A program made the translations under genes and the position numbers. DNA of 38,917 nt, from contig NZ_GL870929.1 in assembly GCF_000190695.1 (NCBI RefSeq), positions 1,346,788 to 1,385,704 on the forward strand, written 5' to 3'. This document shows positions 7,162 to 14,416 of the stretch, piece after piece. Within the stretch, counting starts at the first letter, position 1. Each line of letters starts with the position of its first letter. The notes beneath the pieces were generated by a model, which made no database searches, was not told where the DNA came from, and worked only from the letters and a program-made list of their open reading frames with translations. Origin of the DNA: Kingella denitrificans ATCC 33394. GTDB taxonomy: Bacteria; Pseudomonadota; Gammaproteobacteria; Burkholderiales; Neisseriaceae.

Positions 7162-7848
7162 TCAAACCACCAGCCACGCATCTTTGTGCTGGAACATCAA
7201 ATAGTCCGCCATTTTCCCCGTTTCATAAGCCACACGCGTGCCGCCATTGAAATTCGGCGCCAAGCGGTCGTCTTCGCGCAAAAATTCCAGCAGGTGCGTT
7301 GCGCCGCCTTTTTGCAGGCACAGGGTGCAGCGGTGCTCTTCCAGCACGCATTCGGCAATTTCGCAGCCTGCCAGCACGGGCGACAATTCGTCCCAGCCCT
7401 GCCCGAATTCGCCAACCCAGCCGCGCGGTGCATCTTCCTGATGCGGCGGCACTTCAATCGGCCGCCCGTCCAACAGCGTGGCATATGCCACGTGCCATGC
7501 GGTGTACACCAGATATTCGCCAGAATCCAGCAGCAGCCCGAAAAAACCCGGCCCGCCCATGCCGTAAGTGCCTAAATGGGTGCAAAATCCGTCAATCCTG
7601 CGCCCGACAACGGATTTTTCCGCCAGCAACACAGGTCGGCCGAACACCAGCACATCACGCCGCCAAAAACGCATGAATCCGTAAACCATATAGGCGCAGT
7701 TGGCGGCACGGCGCGACAGCCCGACGGCATAATGCGGCAGCCATCCTTGCGCGTGCCATTGCGGCAGTTCTTTTTTGGGAACAATGGCGCAGTAGCTTTC
7801 CACATTGCCCTGCTGCAAATTCAAATAAGGGTGGCGGGGTGGGTTCAT
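7162..7848 (-). CDS. protein of unknown function (228 residues)
   Basis: I do not recognise the family. The start at MNPPRHPYLNLQQGN is chosen over the longer open frame (to 8103) because that extension overlaps the divergent membrane-protein gene and an uptake sequence; there is no clear ribosome-binding site. No signal peptide or membrane segment is evident, so it is probably cytoplasmic. It contains several W/Y/G-rich stretches (HLGTYGMGGPGFFGLLLDSGEYLVYTA is one, about residues 95-125), an acidic centre, and two cysteines in CTLCLQKGG. The base composition matches neighbouring genes. It could be an immunity-type or enzyme-accessory protein, but nothing in the context decides this. Confidence 0.7.
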   Translation of the reverse strand: MNPPRHPYLNLQQGNVESYCAIVPKKELPQWHAQGWLPHYAVGLSRRAANCAYMVYGFMRFWRRDVLVFGRPVLLAEKSVVGRRIDGFCTHLGTYGMGGPGFFGLLLDSGEYLVYTAWHVAYATLLDGRPIEVPPHQEDAPRGWVGEFGQGWDELSPVLAGCEIAECVLEEHRCTLCLQKGGATHLLEFLREDDRLAPNFNGGTRVAYETGKMADYLMFQHKDAWLVV

Positions 7849-7922
7849 GTTCGTCTGTACCGTTCGGGTGGGTTTGCCATAATATAAGGTTATCGCGCCG
7901 TTTCGGCGGCCGCAACCGCAAA

Positions 7923-7934
7923 AAGCAGCCTGCA
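7923..7934 (+). repeat. single DNA uptake sequence
   Basis: Exact 12-mer in the divergent intergenic region upstream of the membrane-protein gene at 7968. Confidence 0.8.
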
Positions 7935-7967
7935 CCCCGTTTTTTGCAACCACACGAAAGGAACCAC

Positions 7968-8672
7968 ATGCAAAAATTTTCCGTTTCCACGCGCCTTTTG
8001 CTGGGTGCAGGCATGGCCGCCGCGGTGTGCTGGACGGCGGCGGATATGCTGCTGGTGGGATTTGTGCAGCCGCCGCAGCCCGAAACGCTGTTCGCTCCCG
8101 CATTGGCCGCAGGTTTGGGCGACGATGCGGACATGGCGGCGCTGATGCTGACCGCCTCGCCGCAACGTTTGCTGTGGGGCGTGCTACCCGCCACGTTCAG
8201 CGCGGTGCTGTATTTGGTGTCGGTGTTCGGCGTATGGCGGCTGATGCGGCCAAGCTGGGCGGCACGGTTCTGCTGCGCGCTTCTGTTCGCGGGCTACGCG
8301 CTCTCGCCCTTGGGACACGCAGGTTTTTATTTTGTCGGCGCGGCGGCGCAGGCCTTGCGGCAAAGCACGGCAGACGGCGCGCTGCTGCTCTCGTTGTTCC
8401 AACAATTCATACAGATACTGGAAATCCACTGGCTCTCTTCCGTGGGGCTGCTCGCCTTGGGCTGGCTGCTGTTCGCGGTGCAGACCCTGCGCGGGCAAAC
8501 CGTGCTGCCGCGAAAAAGTGCAGGCTGCACTCCGCTGCCGGTCGGGATTTTCATTGCGCTCGGCTGCGCGCTCTTCCCACGCGCCGAATGGGCGGCCATG
8601 ATGGGTGGTGCCACGCTGAATCTGGCGCAACTGGTGTTTTTCGTATCGGCGTATCGCGCGGTCGGCAAATAG
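7968..8672 (+). CDS. multi-pass membrane protein of unknown function
   Basis: A 234-residue hydrophobic protein starting at MQKFSVSTRLLLGAG, with GAAAGGA upstream; the longer open frame has no start signal. About six hydrophobic stretches are visible (near residues 9-30, 72-92, 98-120, 145-165, 178-195, 215-230), so it is an inner-membrane protein. There is no recognised catalytic motif. Its last about 60 bases, plus the element and hairpin behind it, recur at 10622-10841, evidence that a block was duplicated around the lipoprotein island. The intact copy is this one. Confidence 0.75.
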   Translation: MQKFSVSTRLLLGAGMAAAVCWTAADMLLVGFVQPPQPETLFAPALAAGLGDDADMAALMLTASPQRLLWGVLPATFSAVLYLVSVFGVWRLMRPSWAARFCCALLFAGYALSPLGHAGFYFVGAAAQALRQSTADGALLLSLFQQFIQILEIHWLSSVGLLALGWLLFAVQTLRGQTVLPRKSAGCTPLPVGIFIALGCALFPRAEWAAMMGGATLNLAQLVFFVSAYRAVGK

Positions 8673-8673
8673 A

Positions 8674-8781
8674 TATAGTGGATTAAAATCAAAATGAGAC
8701 AAGGCGGTGAGCCGCAAGGCGTACAAATATAGTACGTCAAGGCGAGCCAACGCCGTATCATTGCGATTTTAATCCACTATA
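8674..8781. mobile_element. Correia-like element, copy 2
   Basis: 108 bases from TATAGTGGATTAAAAT to its inverse. The interior reads GAGACAAGGCGG, GTAC...GTAC and GGCGAGCCAACGCCGTATC. Part of the left direct repeat. Confidence 0.75.
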
Positions 8782-8789
8782 AATAGGCA

Positions 8790-8832
8790 AAAAGCAGCCT
8801 GCACTTCCGTTTTCAGGGTGCAGGCTGCTTTT
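8790..8832. terminator. uptake-sequence hairpin after the membrane-protein gene
   Basis: AAAAGCAGCCTGCAC (8790-8804) and its inverse (8818-8832), followed by a T run. Identical to the valS hairpin at 10799-10841. Confidence 0.75.
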
Positions 8833-8850
8833 TTCAGCGCTCAACCGGCT

Positions 8851-8985
8851 TTATTTCAGCTTCGCCAATGCGCTTTGCACTTTCGCCATCTTCTCTTCCA
8901 ACTCCGCCAGTTCGGCTTTGTCGATTTCCACTTTCAGCATCAGGCGCGCACCATTGCAGACGGCGACGGGGCGTCTTCGTTTTCA
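8851..8985 (-). pseudogene. valS 3' fragment (truncated duplicate)
   Basis: Corresponds to the last codons of valS (stop at 8851 equals valS stop at 10860). Compared with valS, 129 bases (43 codons) are missing between two CGGCTTTGTC repeats (8912-8921 here; 10922-10931 and 11051-11060 in valS), leaving one copy. It has no start and ends at the island border. Confidence 0.85.
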
Positions 8986-8996
8986 GGCAGCCTGAA
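8985..8996. repeat. AGGCAGCCTGAA uptake-type 12-mer at island left border
   Basis: Centre of the palindrome TTTCAGGCAGCCTGAAA. This spelling differs from the window's main dialect and, as I recall, matches that of other Kingella species. Confidence 0.6.
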
Positions 8997-9120
8997 AGGA
9001 AGTGCGTGGGCAACAAGTGCCCACCCTACGCTTGCTGAGGTCGTTTGAACAGAAACCGCGTGCGTGCGTACCACACACACCCTACGTCGGGATTGGAGGT
9101 TTCATGCGGGCTACGGCTTG

Positions 9121-9756
9121 CTAGCGGAAAAACGACGGTACCTTTTGCATTCTCATGCCTTTTTCGGGGAAGATGATCCCGGGGTCTTCGTAGCGGCAGG
9201 ATTTGTTGGTGACGACGTTGCAAGGGACGGCGCAGGAGGGAGCTGCCTCGACGATGTGGTGGCAGCCCTGGCCACCCTGGTTTTGGCAGTTGCCCGTTGC
9301 CGTTATTTTGGCAAACTCGTGGGTGGGGCCGTAGCCTATTGAGTCAAAGGGTTTGCCGTTGCGTCGCCCCTGCGCCATGGTAAAGCACAGATTGCTGTAA
9401 AGAACGACGGTTCTGCAGTTTTTGCCGCCGGCCTGGCGGCATTGTTTGAGTGCGTCTGCCGAGGCGGCTTCGGGGGTGTCGAAGGCTTTGTCGGTTGTCC
9501 ATATCATTTTTATCTCGTCCGAGCCGGCATATCCGCCCCATTTGCGCGGGTGCATTGGGCGCGTGGCCAGTTCCGCTTTGGAAGGCAAACCTTTCATTGC
9601 TTCCACAACCGGCATCATGGATTCGACTTCCTGTGCGGAAGGGCCGTTGTTTCCTTTGGCAGCCTGCAACAGTTCGTAGGCAAGCGAACCCTGGCAGCCC
9701 GCCAGCAGGGTAGCCAGCGCGGCGACGGCCAGCAGGTGTTTTTTGTGAGACGGCAT
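9121..9756 (-). CDS. predicted lipoprotein with DUF4189-like domain
   Basis: The 211-residue product begins MPSHKKHLLAVAALATLLAGC, a lipoprotein signal with Cys21 as lipidation site. The start at 9756 has AGGA six bases upstream; an ATG two codons earlier would sit directly on that site. The C-terminal half contains ADALKQCRQAGGKNCRTV, a spaced-cysteine pattern like that of DUF4189 proteins, then further cysteines (NCQNQGGQGC, APSCAVPC, KSC) that may form disulfides in the periplasm. Function is unknown. It lies inside the island whose uptake sequences are of foreign dialect and is divergent from the lipoprotein at 9939. Confidence 0.78.
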   Translation of the reverse strand: MPSHKKHLLAVAALATLLAGCQGSLAYELLQAAKGNNGPSAQEVESMMPVVEAMKGLPSKAELATRPMHPRKWGGYAGSDEIKMIWTTDKAFDTPEAASADALKQCRQAGGKNCRTVVLYSNLCFTMAQGRRNGKPFDSIGYGPTHEFAKITATGNCQNQGGQGCHHIVEAAPSCAVPCNVVTNKSCRYEDPGIIFPEKGMRMQKVPSFFR

Positions 9757-9807
9757 AATCATTCCTTATTTATGGTGGTTAAAACAGATTGCTGTAATGT
9801 GGCGCGG

Positions 9808-9813
9808 ATTATA
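9808..9813 (-). promoter_or_regulatory. possible -10 box for the 9121-9756 lipoprotein gene
   Basis: A perfect TATAAT on the minus strand 52 bases upstream of the start; no good -35 at 17-18 bases. Confidence 0.35.
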
Positions 9814-9876
9814 CCGTCCCACCCATGCCGGACGCATTACTTTTACTTTCCGTCCCTGCTGCAGCGGCATATGTCA

Positions 9877-9882
9877 TATAAT
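9877..9882 (+). promoter_or_regulatory. possible -10 box for the 9939-10400 lipoprotein gene
   Basis: A perfect TATAAT 57 bases before the start; the -35 position is poor. Confidence 0.35.
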
Positions 9883-9938
9883 ACACAGTCTGACGATACG
9901 GCTTGCCGGTTTTTCTGTTTTTTAGTTTGAGAGAGAAG

Positions 9939-10400
9939 ATGTTTTCACCAAAATTGCGCCTGAAACCCGTTTTGCTGCTTTTTGCCTCCGTGCTGGCCTT
10001 GTCCGGCTGCGAAACCGTAAACAAAATCATGACCACCGATATTTCACCCAACGCCCTGATCAACGCCGCACGCAAAGGCGTGGCCGGGTCGCGCTTTCGC
10101 GGCAAACACATAGTCGCCGCCTATCAGGAATACGGCAATGCCGACAACATCGAGCACGGCATCATCCAGCAGGGTCGGATGAAAGGGCAGGAAGGCTATG
10201 TTTACACCTGGCAGGTGTACAGCGAAAACCGCGCCACGCCCTATTATGTCGGCAGCGGGTATAACAATTACGGCGACCGCACCGACTACTACAAGCAGGG
10301 CATCACCAACTCCACTCGCTTCCGCTATCTGATTACCGACAACAACCACATCATCCGCGACTACCGCGAAAGCGACCATACTTCGTGGGTGCAGCAGTAG
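9939..10400 (+). CDS. predicted small lipoprotein of unknown function
   Basis: The start at MFSPKLRLKPVLLLF (GAGAGAAG upstream) gives 153 residues; codons from 9903 are open but would place extra residues before the signal. The signal ends LALSGC, so Cys24 is the predicted lipidation site. The mature part is polar, with a tyrosine-rich centre (about residues 85-125: YVYTWQVYSENRATPYYVGS and YNNYGDRTDYYKQG) and no cysteine beyond the lipobox. I know no family for it. Divergent from the DUF4189-like lipoprotein; both lie in the foreign-looking island, so they may have been imported together. Confidence 0.75.
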   Translation: MFSPKLRLKPVLLLFASVLALSGCETVNKIMTTDISPNALINAARKGVAGSRFRGKHIVAAYQEYGNADNIEHGIIQQGRMKGQEGYVYTWQVYSENRATPYYVGSGYNNYGDRTDYYKQGITNSTRFRYLITDNNHIIRDYRESDHTSWVQQ

Positions 10401-10419
10401 GTTTTTCATGCCGCATTTG

Positions 10420-10431
10420 AGGCAGCCTGAA
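10420..10431 (+). repeat. AGGCAGCCTGAA uptake-type 12-mer
   Basis: Exact 12-mer of the non-local dialect, 19 bases after the lipoprotein stop. Confidence 0.65.
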
Positions 10432-10438
10432 AACAGAG

Positions 10439-10450
10439 AGGCCGTCTGAA
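10439..10450 (+). repeat. Neisseria-type uptake sequence (AGGCCGTCTGAA)
   Basis: Exact match to the AG-DUS form found in Neisseria; I found no other copy of this form in the window. Confidence 0.8.
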
Positions 10451-10460
10451 AAGCAACAAA

Positions 10461-10571
10461 CGCCGTCATTCCCGCGCAGGCGGGAATTTTGCTTGGGGTT
10501 TGGCGGTTGTTTGTTTATTTGGATGTTGCCGCAGCCGAGCCAAGATTCCCGCCTGCGCTGGAATGACGGCG
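10461..10571. repeat. inverted dRS3-like pair (NIME-type repeat)
   Basis: ATTCCC-N8-GGGAAT occurs exactly at 10468-10487 and with one mismatch, inverted, at 10545-10564; each is flanked by matching CGCCGTC. dRS3 units are known from meningococcal intergenic repeats. Confidence 0.75.
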
Positions 10572-10596
10572 GATGGGTTTGGGGCGGGGTAAAGGT

Positions 10597-10608
10597 TTCA
10601 GGCTGCCT
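10597..10608 (-). repeat. uptake-type 12-mer at island right border
   Basis: TTCAGGCTGCCT, the reverse complement of AGGCAGCCTGAA, 13 bases before the right direct repeat begins. It is inverted with respect to the one at 8985-8996. Confidence 0.6.
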
Positions 10609-10621
10609 TGGGAAGGGCAGC

Positions 10622-10682
10622 GCCACGCTGAACCTGGCGCAACTGGTGTTTTTCGTATCGGCATATCGCGCCGTCGGCAATA
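10622..10682 (+). pseudogene. 3' fragment of the membrane-protein gene (duplicate)
   Basis: Encodes ATLNLAQLVFFVSAYRAVG, the C-terminal end of the protein encoded at 7968-8672, with no upstream part. One base is missing near the end, so the original stop is out of frame. Confidence 0.85.
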
Positions 10683-10684
10683 GA

Positions 10685-10790
10685 TATAGTGGATTAAAAT
10701 AAAAATGAGACAAGGCGGCGAACCGCAAGGCGTACAAATAGTACGTCAAGGCGAGCCAACGCCGTATCATTGCGATTTTAATTCACTATA
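10685..10790. mobile_element. Correia-like element, copy 3
   Basis: 106 bases, near-identical to copy 2 (two bases shorter between the GTAC boxes), bounded by TATAGTGGATTAAAAT and its inverse ending ATTCACTATA. Confidence 0.75.
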
Positions 10791-10798
10791 AATAGGCA

Positions 10799-10841
10799 AA
10801 AAGCAGCCTGCACTTCCGTTTTCAGGGTGCAGGCTGCTTTT
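10799..10841. terminator. uptake-sequence hairpin at the valS 3' end
   Basis: AAAAGCAGCCTGCAC with its inverse and flanking T runs, 18 bases from the valS stop. Confidence 0.8.
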
Positions 10842-10859
10842 TTCAGCGCTCAACCGGCT

Positions 10860-13691
10860 TTATTTCAGCTTCGCCAATGCGCTTTGCACTTTCGCCATCT
10901 TCTCTTCCAACTCTGCCAGTTCGGCTTTGTCTTTTTCCACCAAATGCGCGGGGGCTTTGTCCACATAGCCGGGTTTGGAGAGTTTGGCGTTGAGTTTGTC
11001 CAAGACTTTTTGCAGTTTCTCGGCTTCTTTGCTCAAACGGGCGGTTTCGGCGGCTTTGTCGATTTCCACTTTCAGCATCAGGCGCGCGCAGTTGCAGACA
11101 GCGACGGGCGCGTCTTCGCTTTCGAGCAGCCTGTCCACTGTTTTGGCTTCGGTCAGGCGCGTGAGGGCGGGCAGGTATTTCAGCAGCGCTTCAGGCACAC
11201 TGCCTTCCACAAACAGCGGCGCTTTCACGTTGGGGGCGATGCCCATTTCGCCGCGCAGGTTGCGCACGGCACCAATCAGGTCTTGCAGTTGCGCCATTTG
11301 GTCAAAAGCAGCCTGCACGATTTTTTCCGGGTCGGCTTCGGGATAGGCGGCCAGCATAATGCTGTCGGCGGTTTTGGCATTGGCCAGCGGGGCAACGGCC
11401 TGCCACAGTTCTTCGGTGATGAACGGAATAATCGGGTGCAGCAGGCGCAATGCGGCTTCCAGCACGCGGACCAAGGTGCGGCGCGTGGTGCGCTGGGTGG
11501 CGGGGCAGCCGGTTTGGATTTGCACTTTGGCCAATTCGATATACCAGTCGCAATAGTCGTTCCACACGAATTCGTACAGCGTTTGCGCGGCCAAGTCGAA
11601 GCGGTAGGTTTCAAAGGCTTCGGCGGCGGCGGCTTCGGTTTGTTGCAGGCGGCCGATAATCCATTGGTCGGCGAAGGTGTAGGCCAGCGGCTGGGTTTCG
11701 TCTTGGCCGCAGTCTTGGTTTTCGGTGTTCATCAGCACGAAGTTGGTGGCGTTCCACAATTTGTTGCAGAAGTTGCGGTAGCCTTCGGCGCGTTTGAAGT
11801 CGAAGTTTACGCTGCGCCCCAAGCTGGCGTAGCTGGCCATGGTGAAACGCAATGCGTCTGCACCCATGGCGGGGATGCCTTCGGGGAACAGTTTTTCGGT
11901 GGTTTTTTTCACGGCGGGGGCGGTTTCGGGCTTGCGCAGGCCGGTGGTGCGTTTTACCAGCAGTTTGTCCAAGTCAATGCCGTCAATCAAATCCACAGGG
12001 TCGATGACGTTGCCTTCGGATTTGGCCATTTTTTTGCCGTCATAGTCGCGCACGATGCCGTGGATATAGACATCGCGAAACGGCACTTTGCCGACAATGT
12101 GGGTGGTCATCATAATCATGCGGGCGACCCAGAAGAAGATGATTTCATAACCCGTTACCAGCACGCTGGACGGGATAAACGCTTTCATGGCTTCGGTGTC
12201 GGGTTCGCCGTCTTTCCAGCCCAATGTGGAGAACGGTACGAGCGCGGAGGAGAACCAGGTGTCCAACACGTCTTCGTCGCGCGTTAAGTGCAGGCTGCCT
12301 GCAAGTTTCTGCGCTTCGGCTTCGCTGCGGGCGACGTAGATTTTGCCGTTTTCGTCATACCACGCGGGGATTTGGTGCCCCCACCACAGTTGGCGCGAGA
12401 TGCACCAGTCTTGGATGTTGTTCATCCATTGGTTATACGTATTGACCCAGTTTTCGGGGATGAAGCGTACTGCGCCGCTGTCCACGGCGTGTTTGGCTTT
12501 CTGCGCCAGGCTCATGCCTTTGAATTCGGATTCGGGCTCGCCGCCTTGGGGCGCGGCGTTCATGGCGACAAACCATTGGTTGGTCAGCATCGGCTCAATC
12601 ACGGAACCGGTGCGGTCGCCTTTCGGCGTCATCAGTTTGTGCGGTTCAGTTTTCACCAGCAGGCCGGCTGCGTCCAAATCGGCCACGATTTGTTTGCGCG
12701 CTTCAAAGCGGTCCAGCCCCGCGTATTTTTCAGGCAGCCTGCACACCTGCGTGGGCGTGCCGCGATAATCGCAGGCCTGCGCTTCGGCAAGGATTTTCGC
12801 ATCCAAACCCAATACGCTGATGAGTTCGGTGTTGTGGCGTTTGCCGACTTCGTAGTCGTTAAAATCGTGCGCGGGCGTGATTTTCACGCAGCCTGAACCG
12901 AAGTCTTTTTCCACATATTCATCCGCAATCACGGGAATGGTGCGGCCGGTGAGCGGCAGGGTTAATTGCTTGCCGATTAAATGCGTATAGCGTTCATCTT
13001 CGGGATGGACGGCCACGGCCACGTCGCCCAATAATGTTTCGGGGCGTGTGGTCGCCACCACCACCGCTTCGGCAGGATTGTCCGCCAGCGGATAGCGGAT
13101 GTGCCACATCGAGCCTTCCGTTTCCACGTTTTCCACTTCCAAATCGGAAACGGCCGTGCCCAAAACGGGGTCCCAGTTCACCAAGCGTTTGCCGCGGTAA
13201 ATCAAGCCTTGGTTATAGAGCTTCACGAACACGGCGGTAACGGCTTCGGCGCGCGTGTCGTCCATGGTGAAATATTCGCGCGACCAGTCGGCGGAACAGC
13301 CCACGCGGCGCATCTGCTGCGTAATCGTGCCGCCGGACACTTCTTTCCATTCCCAAACTTTTTCCAAGAATTTTTCGCGCCCCAAGTCATGACGGGACAA
13401 GCCCTGCGCGGCCAGCTGGCGTTCCACCACAATCTGCGTGGCGATGCCGGCGTGGTCGGTGCCGGGAATCCAGCAGGTGTTGCGCCCTTTCATGCGGTAA
13501 TAGCGCGCCAGGCCGTCCATGATGGTTTGGTTGAAGGCGTGGCCCATGTGCAGCGTGCCGGTTACGTTGGGCGGCGGCAGTTGGATGGAGAAACTTTCGG
13601 GTTTGGAAAAATCGGCGGAGAAATAGCCTTTGGCTTCCCAGTTTTGATAGTGTTTGGATTCGAGTTCGGAGGGGGCGTATTTGTTGAGCAT
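10860..13691 (-). CDS. valS: valine--tRNA ligase
   Basis: Class Ia synthetase that charges tRNA-Val (one such tRNA is encoded at 31.9 kb) and edits misactivated threonine. The start at MLNKYAPSELESKHYQNW gives 943 residues, the normal size; 17 further open codons upstream have no family similarity. The HIGH motif is HMGH at 48-51 in PPPNVTGTLHMGH, the KMSKS loop appears as KKMAKSEGNVID, and an editing (CP1) domain with TTRPETLLGDVAVAVHPED lies between. The C-terminus is the family's tRNA-binding coiled coil (residues about 880-943, Lys/Glu/Leu-rich). An uptake sequence at 11306-11317 is translated as VQAAF. The 3' end is duplicated at 8851-8985. Confidence 0.98.
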   Translation of the reverse strand: MLNKYAPSELESKHYQNWEAKGYFSADFSKPESFSIQLPPPNVTGTLHMGHAFNQTIMDGLARYYRMKGRNTCWIPGTDHAGIATQIVVERQLAAQGLSRHDLGREKFLEKVWEWKEVSGGTITQQMRRVGCSADWSREYFTMDDTRAEAVTAVFVKLYNQGLIYRGKRLVNWDPVLGTAVSDLEVENVETEGSMWHIRYPLADNPAEAVVVATTRPETLLGDVAVAVHPEDERYTHLIGKQLTLPLTGRTIPVIADEYVEKDFGSGCVKITPAHDFNDYEVGKRHNTELISVLGLDAKILAEAQACDYRGTPTQVCRLPEKYAGLDRFEARKQIVADLDAAGLLVKTEPHKLMTPKGDRTGSVIEPMLTNQWFVAMNAAPQGGEPESEFKGMSLAQKAKHAVDSGAVRFIPENWVNTYNQWMNNIQDWCISRQLWWGHQIPAWYDENGKIYVARSEAEAQKLAGSLHLTRDEDVLDTWFSSALVPFSTLGWKDGEPDTEAMKAFIPSSVLVTGYEIIFFWVARMIMMTTHIVGKVPFRDVYIHGIVRDYDGKKMAKSEGNVIDPVDLIDGIDLDKLLVKRTTGLRKPETAPAVKKTTEKLFPEGIPAMGADALRFTMASYASLGRSVNFDFKRAEGYRNFCNKLWNATNFVLMNTENQDCGQDETQPLAYTFADQWIIGRLQQTEAAAAEAFETYRFDLAAQTLYEFVWNDYCDWYIELAKVQIQTGCPATQRTTRRTLVRVLEAALRLLHPIIPFITEELWQAVAPLANAKTADSIMLAAYPEADPEKIVQAAFDQMAQLQDLIGAVRNLRGEMGIAPNVKAPLFVEGSVPEALLKYLPALTRLTEAKTVDRLLESEDAPVAVCNCARLMLKVEIDKAAETARLSKEAEKLQKVLDKLNAKLSKPGYVDKAPAHLVEKDKAELAELEEKMAKVQSALAKLK

Positions 13692-13762
13692 AGTGCAGGC
13701 TGCCTGAAATTCTGTTGGTTGATTTGAATGAAAAATAGGCAATTATAGCGGAAATTTGAGGG

Positions 13763-13774
13763 TGCAGGCTGCTT
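13763..13774 (-). repeat. single DNA uptake sequence
   Basis: TGCAGGCTGCTT between the valS start and the gene at 13828. A hybrid TGCAGGCTGCCTGAA also occurs near 13694-13708, just upstream of the valS ATG. Confidence 0.75.
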
Positions 13775-13827
13775 GAAGCAAGAAAATCGGGTGGCTGCTT
13801 TCACATGGGCAACCCGATTGGCTTCCG

Positions 13828-14367
13828 TTATTTAGCGTATTTGGCGCAGATATAGTCAAATTCCTGCCTTTCATCATAATCCACGCCGCGAATATCCACG
13901 GCGTTAGCACGGTTGCCGTTGGTTCTGCCCACCACGCCTTCAAAAGTATCCTCGTCGTTGATGCGGTGATACCAGCCGCCGGAGCAATTAAACGCCCGAT
14001 GTTTGTATCGCACGCCGTATGGTGTTTTCACCTTAATCACGGCGGAAACGTCCGGCCCCACCCAAGACGTATGCTTCCAAACATGCGTAATGGTACTGCC
14101 GGGCAGGTTCGGGATTGGGTCTTCATGGGGCAGTTTGTCGCTACGCCATGCCGATACTACCGCACGATTAACCTTTCTTTCCGCATCGGAGTCGAAGTGA
14201 TACAAATGATACGCAATAGATGCAACCATAATAAAGAACACTATGTGCATAAACCCTTGGATTTTTTCCTCTATGGTGTACATATCGAGAAAATCCGTCC
14301 ATTTTTCCCATAGCTGTTTGATGATGTCGATAGCCCAGCGAATCCATTTCAATCTTCGCCCCTCCAC
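13828..14367 (-). CDS. membrane-anchored protein of unknown function, paralogue 1 of 3
   Basis: A 179-residue product if translation starts at GTG (MEGRRLKW). A TTG five codons later (14352) has GGAGG eight bases upstream, so MKWIRWAIDII may be the true N-terminus. An amphipathic N-terminal part (about 1-35) precedes one membrane segment (FMHIVFFIMVASIAYHLYHF, about 38-57); the rest is probably periplasmic. The C-terminal domain carries the block YKHRAFNCSGGWYHRI and the ending FDYICAKYAK, with a pair of cysteines that could form a disulfide. I do not recognise the family. Very similar to the next gene, and more distantly to the third. Confidence 0.75.
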   Translation of the reverse strand: MEGRRLKWIRWAIDIIKQLWEKWTDFLDMYTIEEKIQGFMHIVFFIMVASIAYHLYHFDSDAERKVNRAVVSAWRSDKLPHEDPIPNLPGSTITHVWKHTSWVGPDVSAVIKVKTPYGVRYKHRAFNCSGGWYHRINDEDTFEGVVGRTNGNRANAVDIRGVDYDERQEFDYICAKYAK

Positions 14368-14416
14368 TCATATTTCAAATAAATTTATTTGATTCAATCG
14401 GTTAAACTTGATTATA

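Larger units (their letters stand above)
8610..8994. repeat. direct repeat, left copy (host duplication around the island)
   Basis: Matches 10622-11133: last about 60 bases of the membrane-protein gene, Correia-like element, uptake hairpin and the 3' end of valS. The left copy lacks 129 bases present in the intact valS, and its valS part has more substitutions. It ends at the GCAGCCTG core of a TTTCAGGCAGCCTGAAA palindrome. Confidence 0.85.
10622..11133. repeat. direct repeat, right copy
   Basis: Counterpart of 8610-8994. It contains the gene fragment, Correia-like copy 3, uptake hairpin and the intact valS 3' end. Confidence 0.85.

Noticed and set aside
9006..9024. GTGGGCA-TGCCCAC hairpin as a terminator of the 9121 lipoprotein gene
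   Set aside because: No T run follows the stem on either strand; it looks like part of an intergenic repeat from the donor.
8818..9048. 76-codon ORF starting in the uptake hairpin
   Set aside because: It is the antisense of the valS fragment and island border, not a gene.
8674..10790. Composite transposon formed by Correia-like copies 2 and 3
   Set aside because: The duplicated block extends well beyond the elements on both sides and no transposase is present; homologous duplication explains it better.
10827..12287. 486-codon plus-strand open frame
   Set aside because: Lies antisense to valS; Phe/Gly/Gln-rich translation typical of a mirrored G+C-rich gene, and starts inside an uptake hairpin.
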